Assembly: GCF_048418805.1 (NCBI RefSeq)
Contig: NC_132795.1
Span: forward strand, 13,861,001-13,925,000
Direction: 5' to 3'
DNA length: 64,000 bases
DNA from: Vulpes vulpes
Lineage: Eukaryota; Chordata; Mammalia; Carnivora; Canidae
The first letter of the stretch is position 1; the number at the start of each line of letters is the position of its first letter. Both the position numbers and the translations under genes were made by a program. A model generated the notes under the pieces. The model ran no database searches and was not told the origin of the DNA. It was given only the letters and a program-made list of their open reading frames with translations. Shown here in pieces: positions 11,451 to 22,912 of the stretch.

Positions 11451-13539
11451 TTTAGTGTGTTTTTAACAAATCACACAGATTCAGGCATGGGCCCTGCCGT
11501 TTTGGAGATCACATATTTATGGAAAAAAAAACTAGACACATTCTGTAGACACAGTGTATGTAGTGGCATGACCTACGTAATTTTTTATTATTTCTCCAGT
11601 GGAGTATGGCCAGGAGCCTATTCCACTTTTCCCTCATTCCTGAAAAACATGAGAAATGGCAGAAATATGTTGTTGCCATAAACTGTATGAGGCATAATTC
11701 TAAAAACATTGATACTGAAATATCAAAAGTCTAAACTTCATAAGGCTTTCGCGGTTGTCATGAGAATGTGCCCCACAGACCACTAACTAGTGAGTCATTG
11801 GCCAAGGAAGGGTCCAGCTGCTACACTCCGAAATTTTTCTCTATGTTCTGTGGAAATCATGTTTTTCACCTGATGACTGAATGCAGCAGGACTACTCGAG
11901 CAGACCCATCCTTGGAAGACACAGGAGTTCTGTGATGACCAAATTTGGCTCATGGACACCCCAGTGGTCTTGCTAAGCCTTCCTTAGCATGGATGGTCAT
12001 GTAGGGGGCTACATGCTAGTTTGGGTGCTTCCATTCATCCCTCTCTCTGTCTCCTTTAGTCAGGATCAGAATCACGTCACAATACGACAGGCCTCCTAGT
12101 CTCTGTTAAGCTTCTTCCCCATCTTCTTTTCTACAGAATTTTTTTCTAATGAAATTTTTGCACATTTCAATCTCTAGGCAAGAGAGTTTTAAGAATCCTC
12201 TCCAGGGTTTCCATAAAGAGGTCATTGGACTCCTTTGCTGTTGTTCAGCAGCTTTGTTCTTCTTCTTTTTCCTACTTTTTGCCTCTGTCGACTGGCTAGC
12301 AACTGCTATCCCATTGGCCTTCATCCCAGTGGCCTTCCTGTCCACAGCTAATACACTCTGCAGTACATATAACAGCAAACCTCAATTTTGCTACACAATT
12401 CTGTTTTTCTAGTGGGCCTTTAGTAGGCTGTTCATCTGCCTCCAAGATATGATGAGCAGTATTGTAATGGAAGCAGAAGAAATTATTTTCAGGCTGTTCC
12501 AAATTAGCGGCCAGCTTCAGCCATAATTTGGATAAAGCAATCACATTTGATAAATAGGAGCCTTACAGATCCGTCTCCATGGTAGATATTTTGGATCTGA
12601 AATTATGATAAAAATCTTGGAAGTCACACAATAAGAGCAGAGTACAGCCTAAGGAGCTTGGAAATATTAAAAATATTATATGAATACAAAGCTCTATTAT
12701 TTACTAAATTACAGGAACAGGAATGAGTCTCTGAGAGTAGGAAAAAAATGTGAAAGAAATCAATGCCAACGTGGCGACTATCTAGAGATGGCTGCTGGAG
12801 GAGTCATCAGGGAAATAAAATCACTAGGGTCCAGCAAAAAATAGAAGTGAGAGGCTATGAGCAGGTTGTGCAATTTCAGAATAACCACAGTGGGGAAATA
12901 ATGGCACTCATGTCTATAATACCCCAAGTTATTACTTGGAAAAGGAGAAAATAAAAGACTGGCCTATGAGATTGAGGGAGGTGCCTTATGTTAATAGCTT
13001 GCTATCAAAACATGAAGAAAATAGGCTTCCATAACCTCAGCTTTCAGCCTCATACTGAAAACATGAATGGTATCAGGTCCCTCTGCATTGCTTTTTGTGT
13101 GAGACGCTCTATATTTTAAAGATCATTATACCCACAGGATAATAATTGAGTCTGAATTAAAGGAAGCAAAGTAGTTATCAAAGGAAGGAAATGATTCCCT
13201 GCAGTTATCAATTTCCACATCTATTCAGCTTAGACTAAAAAGAAGGACATTCTTACTTTATCACAGGTACTTAGATTCTCCACTGCCCTGGCTTTCTCCT
13301 CATTCAATCAATCAATCGATTGATCAATCAATCAATCTCCTCAGGTTCAATTCATGGGAGCTCCAGCTACCTGTTTTTTCTTTAGAACAATCCCCTCAGG
13401 AATAGTAGGAATTTGTGTGTGTGTGATTCTCTATGAACATCAAGCTAGTATGCGTCAAAGATATCATTAATAATATCAGCAAATCAATACTGGGAGACCC
13501 TGCCTTACTATCTTACTCATATATTCTTTGCAATAAGTC
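11451..13539. other. 2.1 kb, no recognised gene; small palindromic tetranucleotide run
   Basis: No family recognised. At 13302-13338 a run of (AATC)n meets (GATT)n, giving a 14-bp perfect palindrome atcaatcgattgat flanked by more AATC units. Confidence 0.45.
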
Positions 13540-13745
13540 TTTAAGATATTATTATTATGTTCATTTTATAGAAGTGAAAATCAACACATAGAAAGGTTAA
13601 GGAATTTCATCAAAATCACACATTTCATTGCTACAAAATCACATTCTATGTGGCATTGCCACATAGGAGGCGGCATGGCCAGAAACTGAACAATCCGATT
13701 CCGGATCTTCCACTCTTGGTTCCAGGACTCTAGGGTTCATGCTTT
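13540..13745 (-). repeat. MIR SINE fragment
   Basis: On the plus strand, attttatagaagtgaaaatc, agaaaggttaagg and aaaatcacaca follow the reverse complement of the MIR core (attttacagatgaggaaac, agagaggttaagt, aaggtcacaca), then gattccgga and the tail-side sequence. About 200 bp, diverged. Confidence 0.65.
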
Positions 13746-13889
13746 CTTATCATATTTGCTTTTTAAAATATTCCTTTTCTCTAAAATATTTGTCAAGTTC
13801 TCTTTCCAAGTATTGCTTCCCATCTGGTCTCAAATAATCTGTTCTCTTCAGTCCTAAAGAAAAAAAATGTTCATTTGAACCCACCACTT

Positions 13890-14300
13890 ATTGTGATTTA
13901 CCCCTTCAAGTGCAAAACTCACTGAAGATATCTTCCTCACCTGCTCTGTCCACTCCTTACCCATCCCTCACCCCATCTCCTTCTAGACAGATCCTGTTTA
14001 CCCCTTTCTTGAATACACCTCCCCAACATCTAGATAGTCTCCTCTGTCTGTGGCTTCCCCTGACCTCCTGCTTACCAAATCCAGGGGATTTATCCTCCAG
14101 TTAATTTCCAGCAGCATTTGACACTATGCCCTCCTCATCGTTCTTAACTCTTCATCCAGAGGTTAGACCACAAACTGTCTTCTCCTGGATATTTATCTCT
14201 TTTCTACTAGTTTTAGTTTTTCTCTTTTCTTTTCCACTTCCTCATTGTGGGTACTTTCAAATGCTCTCTCCTTTGCTCTGAGCATTACTCTCTACGGTTT
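13890..14300 (+). mobile_element. L2 LINE fragment (RT region)
   Basis: cttcctcacctgctctgtcc, cagcagcatttgacac, tgtcttctcctgg and ctctctcctttgctctg match the sense-strand order of an L2 reverse-transcriptase region with many indels. No open frame survives. The pyrimidine-rich 14880-15070 may be a further scrap of the same element, but that is weak. Confidence 0.55.
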
Positions 14301-15203
14301 CACTTTTTCTGCATGTTCTCCTGGCTTGCTTTTCCCCAATTCTACATCCCTACAAGCTACAACTAAACCAGTCACAAAGCAACAAAGTCAGAATCTGTGG
14401 GTAGGGCCTGAGCATCATATATTATAAAAGCTACCTTGTAATGTACAGGCAAGGTTGAGTAACACCAACAGAGGTCTACATATTGATATTTTAAATCAAT
14501 TTTATTGTTAAGAGAGACAGTCATTATACAGATTATAATGTAATCAGTGTTGTAACCAGCTGTAGAACATGGTGAGAAAAAGACTCTGGGAGGAGTGGCT
14601 CCTGTTTTTAATGTTCTTTCTTGGTATAAGCCACAGCTTTCATCATTTTAGTTCAGTAAGTACATTATCTCCCCCTCCAATGAACAGTGTCCCTCTTGTA
14701 TACCATCTTACTAGAGGTAGGAAAATTGTCTGTTTTCTTGATTTTCACAGACAGAGACTCTCAGAATACAGGCTTTCCTGAATCTTTGGGGAGATGGGTA
14801 TGGTTTGCAGTGCCTAGTAGAAACACTTATAAAGAGAATATTATATAAAATATAAACTATCTTTCAGCTCACCCTGTAATCATGTTTCATTGTTTTCTAA
14901 GACCTTCGCTTACCTCCTTTGGGAAAATCCTTCCTTTGGTGTCACCCAAATGCCTTCCTTCCCACCTTATTTTACTGGGCAACTTAGCTCTGAAGTCCCT
15001 TTTCAGCTACAAGCCTAACTTCACATCCCAAAAAGCTCTACTCTGTCCTACCATCCAGGCTTCTGCCTTTTAGTAGAAAAAAAAACAAAAACTGGAAGAG
15101 GCTTAGAAATTTTCATACTCTACCACCAGTGCCTGCAGGAAAATCACTTACATTGTCCATTAATACAAACCATGTGATTTGCTTTAGAATACAAGGAGTC
15201 ACA
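14301..15203. other. No firmly recognised element
   Basis: Pyrimidine-rich stretches (14620-14720 and 14880-15075) recall L2 3' sequence but cannot be aligned with confidence. Confidence 0.35.
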
Positions 15204-15341
15204 GGGGTACCTGTGTGACTCAGTCAGTGGTGTCTGACTCTTGATCTCAGCTCGGGTCTTGCTCTCAAGTTGTGAGTTCGAGATCTGAGTTGGGCTCCAT
15301 GCTGGGTGTAGAACCCACCTCAAAGTAAATAAATAAATAAA

Positions 15342-15381
<40 letters not shown>

Positions 15382-15384
15382 AAT
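15204..15384 (+). mobile_element. Carnivore tRNA-Lys SINE, short type with (TAAA)n tail
   Basis: ggggtacctgtgtgactcag, tgtctgactcttgatctcag, gagttcgagatctgagttgg, gggctccatgctgggtgtag, followed by about 55 bp of taaa repeats. This subtype lacks the long CT-rich middle. The tail is itself a probable variable microsatellite (15328-15383). Confidence 0.95.
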
Positions 15385-15825
15385 CACAATCAATTTTGTT
15401 TGAAAATATTAATCTTTCTCTGATAAAGATTTGTTTTGACACTTGAGTATAGTAAATGAACAGTGTTTTTCTCCAGGGAAAGGAGTGTGGGAATTTATAC
15501 TTTATTACATTTTCAGGTATTTTCTAAATAGTTCACAATGGATATACATTTTATAAGCAGAACAAAAAAACCCACATAAATGCAAAACACACACTCATAC
15601 TATTCTGTTACCTTTTATTCAGTTGCCTGTTTCCAAATCATTGCCAGATCATTCCACTGGACTGATTAGAACTCATCCAGCCCCCAGACCTCCCGGACCC
15701 ATTTTCCCTCCGATCACTTCCTTGTGGGCTCCTTTCATGGTTTACTTGTTTCTTACTTTCCCATTTTTCATTTTCTCATTTTCCTATTCATGCATCTGTA
15801 CTACCTACAATAATAATTTTTAAAA
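15385..15825. other. No recognised gene or repeat
   Basis: No supported feature. The pyrimidine-rich part near 15660-15790 has no family I can name. Confidence 0.4.
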
Positions 15826-16005
15826 AGTCTCCGTGTTCAAATTCCAGCTCCTTCGCTTTCTAGCTATGGAATCTCATGCAAGTTACTTAGCTTCTGTGCA
15901 AAATAAGGACAATGATTCTCAGCTCACAAGGTGGTTACAAGGATAAAAATGCATTAAAATATATGAAGTGCTTAGACGATAAAGTAATGCATAATAAAAG
16001 CTCAA
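15826..16005 (+). repeat. MIR SINE
   Basis: ttcaaattccagctcc, ctagctatggaatctcatgc, aagttacttagcttctgtgc, aaataaggacaatgat, acaaggtggttacaaggata, gtgcttagacg, taataaaagctcaaagag: nearly the whole MIR in sense order with typical divergence. Confidence 0.88.
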
Positions 16006-16833
16006 AGAGTTTTGCCTTTTAATAATCACAATCTGACTTCCACTGTGTTCTCATTATTGAGTCTGTTTCATCCAATGTTCTCCTGTGGGCTGATGACCTC
16101 TTGGGCCAGTCATTTTTTTTGGCTCTTGCTTTCCTGTCACAATACTTCATCTGCCTTTGTTGTTGAAGATCGTGTAATGAGCTTTCAACAGCAGCTGCTT
16201 CCTTGAATGGCAGCAGAGCCAAAATGTCAAAGAGATTAGAATTCAAATTCTGACTGGTTGATAACAAGATTCATATGCAGGCATTGGTCGGTTACCCTCT
16301 CAAATGCTTCACTTGTACAACAGGCCAGATAGCCCCTACTGGCAGGTTGTCGAGGTGGTTGTATGTGGTAGGTATTCAAGATATGATTGCTATAGCTTTT
16401 GCTCAAACCTTTAGGTCTTACATTTGTTCCTCTAGAATGGACTCATCACAGTGCCTCCAGTTGTGCTCATTCCCACCTGGGAGTCACATTTTCACTTGCT
16501 CTAATCTGTTCGTCTGCTTGAAATCACACTTGAGTTGTTGTTCTATGCTCCCTGATTCCTGTCTGTTCCAAATCCCAATGCTTTTGCATGTTACCTCTAA
16601 GGAAGTCTTTCTAAAATGTTATTTTACCCTGTCTTTCCCCTGCGCATTGGCAATCCAACTCTAACGCCTAGTTATAGAAATAATGTTTTTGATTTGTTTG
16701 CCTGCTACCTGCATTCCACAAGAAATGACTGGACAGATATTCACAAAATTTGAAAGGCATATTTGGGATGATCTGGTTTAAAATCTGCCCATGTACTTAG
16801 ATCCCAAATTTAATCAGGACCTTTTGAAATACC
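16006..16833. other. No recognised gene or repeat
   Basis: Contains a 129-codon open frame on the plus strand (16275-16664) with a high Cys/Ser/Leu content, no domain and no gene context. I regard it as chance. Confidence 0.4.
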
Positions 16834-16940
16834 AATTTTAGGTTGTTTACCACTGACAACAGAGGATCCTAAAATGTGAAGAATTAGCAAATTTTAGGTC
16901 GTTTACCACTAACAACAGAGGATCCTAAAATGTGAAGAAT
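16834..16940. repeat. Two tandem copies of a 56-bp hairpin-forming unit
   Basis: The units start at 16834 and 16890. Over 51 bp they differ at two positions only. Each unit contains attttagg (16835-16842; 16891-16898) and its reverse complement cctaaaat about 25 bases later (16868-16875 in unit 1), so each could fold into a stem of 8 bp. High identity implies a recent duplication. Confidence 0.92.
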
Positions 16941-17392
16941 ATTCTTGGTAGATATCACTTAAAATTGGCCCTATGGCATATAGCAAATTCACTTTGAGAA
17001 TTCCTAGTGAACACCTCATATGGACTGGTACTGAAATTAAAGAACAATTGGAAACCATTTAGTATTCATATGCTAGAGAGAAACCAAATCAAACCAAACA
17101 AAAACCAGTGTGGTGGGAGTGTTTTGTTTTGTTTTTTGACCTACCACAAGAAGTCACAAGGTCAGAAGGCTAGGTTTGCTAGTGTTGGTTCCTAATCAAT
17201 CCATATGTCACATAGAAGCTCCTCCATGTGGTACAGTCCAAAATGAATAAAAGTGGAAATGACTTTTACACGTAAGGTTGGTTAATGATTTCCCCAAGTG
17301 TCATTAGGTAAGCCAATCGATTAGCATATAAAACACTGATCTTCCTCAAAGGATGCCAGAAATAAAGTTTAAGTCTCTAACCTGAAGTGCTC
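16941..17392. other. No recognised gene or repeat
   Basis: Mixed-composition sequence; nothing supported. Confidence 0.4.
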
Positions 17393-17492
17393 AGCAAGTC
17401 ACTTGCGGGTGTTTCAAAATAAAGGTCCTAACACCGAAGATTTTGATTCAGGAGATCGGGGATGGCACCTGGACCAGAGCTTTTAAAGAAAC
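17393..17492 (+). mobile_element. MER5A-like hAT DNA transposon fragment
   Basis: ttttgattcaggagatcggg followed by gatggcacctggacc corresponds to the MER5A core (tttctgattcagtaggtctggggtggggcc) and the flanks agree roughly. The terminal repeats are not preserved. Non-autonomous family, no coding capacity. Confidence 0.65.
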
Positions 17493-17681
17493 AATGAAGG
17501 TAAGACATTTGGATAAGTTCTAATTACCAAGCTCCTTGAAATGAGTAAGACTGCTGCTATGCCAATTCATTCTTAGCAGGGGTTAGATTTGAAAGGATTC
17601 TTCTCTTTGCCTCAGAGTAAGTTTGTACATGCAACACTAAAATTATTCTGGTCTTTATTGCTTTTAAAAGAAAAATGTGGG

Positions 17682-17850
17682 GCAGCCCCAGTGGCCCAGC
17701 AGTTTAGCACTGTCTTCGGCCTGGGGTGTGATCCTGGAGACCCGGATCGAGTCCCACATCAGGCTCCCTGCATGGAGCCTGCTTCTCCCTCTGCCTGTGT
17801 CTCTGCCTCTCTCTGTGTCTGTCATGAATAAATAAATAAAATTTTTTTTA
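17682..17850 (+). mobile_element. Carnivore tRNA-Lys SINE
   Basis: ggcagccccagtggcccagc, tgatcctggagacccggatc, catggagcctgcttctccct, CT run and aataaataaataaaatttt tail. Duplication aagaa[a/g]aatgtggg at 17668-17681 and 17851-17864 (one mismatch). Confidence 0.97.
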
Positions 17851-17864
17851 AAGAAGAATGTGGG

Positions 17865-18802
17865 GTTTCTTTGGAAAAAATACATTTTTGGGGAAGAATT
17901 CTTAAAAATCAAGTATATTGAGAGATATTTTAAAAAGAAATACACCAAAAGAAGAAAACCAAGTCTATAATGCCATACGAATTTTAGCACAAACTCCAAG
18001 GATTGAGTCAAAAAGCAAGGGATACATGTTCTGTTTAAGTTGTGCTGATTGCTACATTCTCTCAAGTGAAGACAAAGCCTGACTGAGCTCTTGGTTAGGA
18101 GAATCCTGGGGAGGGATTCTCCCTGGAAGATGGTAAGAAAAGCCAGTTGAATTCTTAGGTGGATGCAAATAAAAGCCTGGCAATCAGTCGTCAGAAAATA
18201 TCAATTGATGTCTTAGCCAGAAGGTTTTTGTTTGTTTACATTTTCCCCCTCCAATTTTAGAGTTCTCCTAGAGAAAAATAAACAAAAAATAGAGGATGGA
18301 TATTTTTTCAAAAAATTCAGATCTAGCAAATGAGTCTTAAAATGTAAAGAAGGCTGATGATAGACTCATTTCCCCACATCCAGGGCCCACACAGTGCTCT
18401 GCTCAACACCCTGGCCACATGGTGCACCTGTTATCTGGGCGGAGGCTTCAGATGTTTGGGGTTTATACGTTCATCACAGGGAAACACATGTGCCCCTCAA
18501 AATCCAAATGCCAGGGAGGTTTCCTAAAATAGTCTTTTTATCACTAGGGTGCTTTCACAGACTGTATGCAGGGCTGCTAACAGGAAGTGATCCACCTAGC
18601 AAATTGGTTGCACAAATAAGTATTAAAAGTGGTTACTTCACAATAAATAAACAAAGAATGTATTGTTATGTATATTAAATATACTTTCAGCCCATTCTTC
18701 ACACTTTTACTTTCTTAAATCCCACTGACTATTTTTACTTGGCCACTAACCATCAGTGAAGACAAACAGTAACTCAGGAAGTGTTTATTACCTTAATTTG
18801 TT
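17865..18802. other. No recognised gene or repeat
   Basis: Mixed sequence; a 94-codon frame at 18394-18678 shows no domain. Confidence 0.4.
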
Positions 18803-18815
18803 TCCATCCAACATT

Positions 18816-19014
18816 TCGTTTTGTTTTGTTTTGTTTTGTTCTAAAGATTTTATTTATTCATGAGAGACACACAGAGAGAGAGAGGCAGAGATACAGGCAG
18901 AGGGAGAAGCAGGCTCTGTGCTGGGAGCCCGATGCAGGACTCGATCCCAGGACTCCAGGATCAGGCCCTGGGCCAAAGGCAGGCGCTAAACCGCTGAGCC
19001 ATCCAGGGATCCCC
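18816..19014 (-). mobile_element. Carnivore tRNA-Lys SINE with (TTTTG)n tail complement
   Basis: Starts with ttttg repeats (the complement of a CAAAA-type tail), then aaagattttatttattcatg, GA-rich run, gaagcaggctctgtgctggg, gactcgatcccaggactcc, aaaccgctgagcc, atccagggatccc. Duplication tccatcc[a/c]acatt at 18803-18815 and 19015-19027. Confidence 0.97.
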
Positions 19015-19027
19015 TCCATCCCACATT

Positions 19028-19443
19028 GGGAGAAAGAACCACTCAGTGTATCTTGGTTTTTTTATCTGACTTGTTTTTGTATGAGACCATTTGCTACCTT
19101 AGTGGCCACTGCTGGTCTACAGATCCATGGTTCTGCACCTGAAGGGACTTGTTTGTCTCCACGTGTAGAAAGACCCAGCCATTGCTGATAAAATTTCACA
19201 TGTACAGTGACATTTCTAAAATATTTTACTAAAAGCATCAAAAGGTTAATTCAAAGAATATTTTTATTATATGTTTAATTCATGTTCAAATAAACACAGT
19301 AGAGTAAGATAAAATAAGGAAATTAAAGAAATAGCCCATCATGTGAAAATATGTGAAAAAAAAAAGTTTCCAAGCAGTTTTGATGGGGTGTAATGCTCTA
19401 TAGTTACCTTACATGCCTTTAAATCAGAATACATGCAGATATG
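19028..19443. other. No recognised gene or repeat
   Basis: AT-rich gap between a SINE and an L1 fragment; nothing supported. Confidence 0.4.
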
Positions 19444-20260
19444 ACCTAACCAAAGAGGTAAAGGATCTATACCCTAAAAACTACAAAACACTTCTGAAAG
19501 AAATTGAGGAAGACACAAGAGATGGAAAAATATTCCATGCTCATGGATTGGAAGAACTAATATTGTGAAAATGTCAATGTTACCCAGGGCAATTTACACA
19601 TTTAATGCAATCCTTATCAGAATACCATGGACTTTCTTCAGAGAGTTGGAACAAATCATTATAAGATTTGTGTGGAATCTGGGGATCCCTGGGTGGCTCA
19701 GCGGTTAAGCACCTGCCTTTGGCCCAGGGCATGATCCTGGAGTCCCGGAATCGAGTCCTGCGTGGGGCCCTGCATGGAGCCTGCTTCTCCCTCTGCCTCT
19801 GTCTCTGCCTCTCTCTCTATGTATCATGAATAAATAAATAAAATATTAAAAAAAAAAGATTTGTGTGGAATCAGAAAAGACCCCGAATAGCCAGGGGGAT
19901 ATTAAAAAAGAAAACCAGAGCTGGGGCATCACAATGCCAGATTTTAGGTTGTACTACAAAGCTGTGGTCATCAAGACAGTGTGGTACTGGCACAAAAACA
20001 GACACATAGATCAATGGAACAGAATAGAGAATTTGTAAGTGGACCCTCAACTTTATGGTCAACTAATATTCGACAAAGCAGGAAAGACTCTCCACTGGAA
20101 AAAGGACAGTCTCCTTAATAAATGGTGCTGGGAAAAGTGGACATCCACATGCAGAAGAATGAAACTAGACCATTCTCTTGCACCATACACAAAAATAAAC
20201 TCAAAATGGATGAAAGATCTAAATGTGAGACAAGATTCCATAAAAACCCTAGGGGAGAAA
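19444..20260 (+). mobile_element. LINE-1 ORF2 C-terminal fragment, split by a SINE
   Basis: Sense-strand carnivore L1 ORF2 downstream of the reverse-transcriptase catalytic core. Translated pieces include the typical stretches YGQLIFDK, LNKWCWEKWTSTCRRMKLDH and YTKINSKWMKDLNVRQDSIK near the right end. The copy has neither a 5' region nor a 3' UTR or poly(A), so it is an internal fragment left by deletion or rearrangement. It is interrupted at 19680-19855 by a SINE; removing the SINE and one duplication rejoins the L1 reading. Relatively close to the canine consensus, so not very old. Confidence 0.95.
19680..19855 (+). mobile_element. Carnivore SINE inserted into L1
   Basis: ggggatccctgggtggctca, tgcctttggcccagggc, gtcccggaatcgagtcctgc, CT run, aataaataaataaaat and A-rich tail. 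Flanked by a perfect 17-bp duplication aagatttgtgtggaatc at 19663-19679 and 19856-19872, which is L1 sequence present once in intact L1. Confidence 0.98.
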
Positions 20261-20342
20261 AGAAAAATATTAAACCTACTTCTCTTGACCGTAGTTCCTG
20301 TTCAGAAGTCCTCTTAGAAGTACTGAAAAATCCATTGATATA

Positions 20343-20572
20343 TTGGGGGTGCCTGGGTAGCTCAGTCAGTTGAGCTTCTAACTCTTGGTTTGGGCTCAGG
20401 TCAAGATCTTGGGATCTCAGGGTCATGGGATCAAGCTCCACGTTGGGCTCCACACTTAGCCTGGAGTCTGCTTGTCCCTCTCCTTCCCCTCCTAACCCTA
20501 ACCCACCTCCTCTGCAGGTGCACATGTGTGTGTGCGTGCTCTCTAATAAAAAAAAAAAATCTTAAAAATCTT
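20343..20572 (+). mobile_element. Older carnivore tRNA-Lys SINE
   Basis: gggggtgcctgggtagctca, cagttgagcttctaactctt, gatctcagggtcatgggatc, tgggctccacacttagcctg, then a diverged CT-rich middle and A12 tail. Duplication aaaaatccatt[g/a]atata at 20326-20342 and 20573-20589. Confidence 0.96.
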
Positions 20573-20589
20573 AAAAATCCATTAATATA

Positions 20590-22319
20590 AAAGCACTCAC
20601 CAAACAATACTTTCTCTGTTCTTAAGAAATTAATACCAGCTCATCACTGATGGGCAGCAAAGGGTGTGAGAGTGTCTGTTGCTGGAGCAGGTGTGCCTAT
20701 AGTAAGAGGGAAGCAGAATTGGTTTGGGGTTATCAGAAACCTACAGTCTCCTCGAATATCAGAGTAAATATGAAATCTCAGTCTTCCTGCCCTGTTAAAA
20801 TAAACTTTAAAGCTAGGTAGAATGACAAGCTTTCTGAAATTCGTGGATTGCCAAAAAAGATATTTTATTGATTCTGCTTTGCTTTCAAATAAAGAATGAT
20901 AAGCAGAAAGTGGAATGGTGCAGAGAGAAAAGCATTGATGACCATTAATTTCCAGGGTTGGTTCATGAATTGTGATTTCACAAGCCCTGACCTGGAAATC
21001 ATGTTGTCTCAGGGCCTTTTTTTCCAGCTGTCTGTACATCCTGCCCTCTCTCCAGCTCACTGACCTTACAGGTCGATTGCAGCTGCCCTTGCCTGTGGTT
21101 GTGTGACTTTCAGCAAGTGAGTTGTCTCTTGTCCTTTTAATTATTCTTTGCTGGTACACTAGTCAACCCTCATTTAAAAAGTTATTCATTTTTATTTTTG
21201 CAATAGCAACATCTGTCTTCCTGATCAGTGAGAAAAGAAGCTTTCCTAGGGGGTAAGACGAATGTGATGCAGTAAGTGCTTTAAAACATACTTTGTTTAC
21301 TTCAAGAAAATATGGATTGACACCAATGTTAAGGACCTCTGCCCTTATCGTAACCTCAAGTGACCCCGCCATCTCTCTGGGTGAGGCAATTGTCCCTGTA
21401 TCTTCTGTATCTTCTGTGTTACTCAGAAAGTAAAGGAGAGGCCAACATTCACCCGAATGGGAACTGGGACAAGGAACTCTCCAAGGTCACTCACGTTCGT
21501 GACTCCCAGAGGCAGAGGCCATGACTTGCCTATTATAAAATGTTAATATGGAATTGGATGTTTTATCAAGTCAGTGGCCTGTGTTCCAAAACCTCCATCC
21601 ACCATGAAGTAACCATGATTTGAAGTTCTTTTCGAGGAACCCGAATCATATCAGACCCCCCAAAAAAAGAAGAATCACAATTTAAAGGTTATACAGCCAT
21701 TCTTTTGATTATGTATTTAATAAGCCATTCTGAAAATGTGTTGGAAGTTTGCCATGATGCTGCTTTATGCTTGCAGAAGAGATTGTAGATTAAGAATAGT
21801 GGTTTTTGCCCAAGAACCTAATAGCCAAGGTCGACAATCTAATCCTAATGCCATTGCCCAAGCTATGGCCTCACAATGTGGGCCATTTTTCAGTGTGAAA
21901 AAGACAGTCGTCGAGAACTTACTAAGTGTGTCTCTTGGCTCTGTTTCAGTGTTAGAGAATCAAGTATCTCTGCTGTGATAATAAAATGAATGACTCCAAG
22001 TTCTCTTAAGGAAAAGGGTTTTAGTTATGAAAATTACTGTTGTTGGTGGATTACCATACCTGGAAGCATTAGATAGCTTCTCACGGCCAGGCTCACACCA
22101 CTTTTGTACATCACCTTTCCTTGCACATTTATTTCTCCTGAAATAGAAAAAAAAAAAAAGATTGTTTTCATATCAGCTGGGCCTGAGAAATGCAATCAAA
22201 TGAACAAAGCAAGGGACAACAACAGCCACAACCTCGTGGGCTCGCGCAGACAAAGTTGCATCAAGTCCCGCCAGGGTGACTGAACGGTTGTCATCCTCTT
22301 TGGCTCCCCTCATAGCTGT
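20590..22319. other. 1.7 kb without recognised repeat; holds the longest open frame of the window
   Basis: A 171-codon minus-strand frame (20644-21159) covers much of the left part. It has no recognisable domain, no strong promoter or polyadenylation arrangement, and its composition is unremarkable. I see no known repeat here. The 22180-22290 part is compositionally unlike the surroundings (CpG-containing, SOX-type acaaag motifs). Confidence 0.4.
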
Positions 22320-22912
22320 TCCTAGAATGGCCACTGGAAAGCGCTACTCAAAAATATAAAGCTGTGGCCTAACTTAAAATTTTCCAATAGCTTTTCATTT
22401 CCTTAAGGACAAAGACCAAGTTCTCTCGCAGAGCTGCTAGGTTTCTGCAGGTCAGGCTCCCTCTCTTCTGGGCTTATCACAGCCTTCTCAATCCTTTGCT
22501 TCTTGGTTCTAGTCATTTGCCTTTTTTCAGGATCTTGCCCTCATGGCCCTCCTGCCACAGGGCTATTGCACCTACATTCATCCATGCAGGCCTTTGGCAC
22601 CCTCTATGTACAACATTCCCCAACTATCCTCTGTTCCCTACCCTTCTTCTGGTTATTCTTTGGTCTCACTCAACTGACACCATTTCTCAGAGAAGCCCTC
22701 TGTGACATCCCAGTCTAGATAGAGTCTTTTTTAATAAGCTGTCACAGAATAACCATTTTCTCCTTTTTAACACTGATTTCAGGTATGATAAACTTACTCT
22801 TTTTGTTATTTGATAACTTCTCTCTCCTCCAATAGATATATGTTTCATGAATTCCCATTGTAGAAGAGTGACTGATACATAAGTGACACTAAGTAAATAC
22901 TTGTTGAAAGAA
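22320..22912 (+). mobile_element. L2 LINE 3' end
   Basis: Follows the L2 3' consensus over nearly 600 bp: ccaatagcttttcatttcct, gacaaagaccaagttctc, ctcatggccctcctgccaca, agaagccctctgtgacatcc, cactaagtaaatacttgttg at the end. Ancient, no open frame. Confidence 0.88.

Noticed and set aside
13302..13338. Palindromic AATC/GATT run as a possible binding site
   Set aside because: It is a short tetranucleotide microsatellite that switches strand; the palindrome follows from the repeat itself.
16275..16664. 129-codon frame with many Cys residues
   Set aside because: No cysteine spacing of a known fold, no signal peptide and no surrounding gene structure.
17682..17850. tRNA-like sequences in the SINEs (A/B-box-like blocks)
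   Set aside because: They are retrotransposon heads derived from tRNA-Lys, embedded in SINE bodies with tails and duplications, not functional tRNA genes.
20039..20317. 92-codon frame with conserved-looking residues
   Set aside because: It is the C-terminal part of L1 ORF2 in a truncated element, not a host gene; it lacks the rest of ORF2 and a 3' end.
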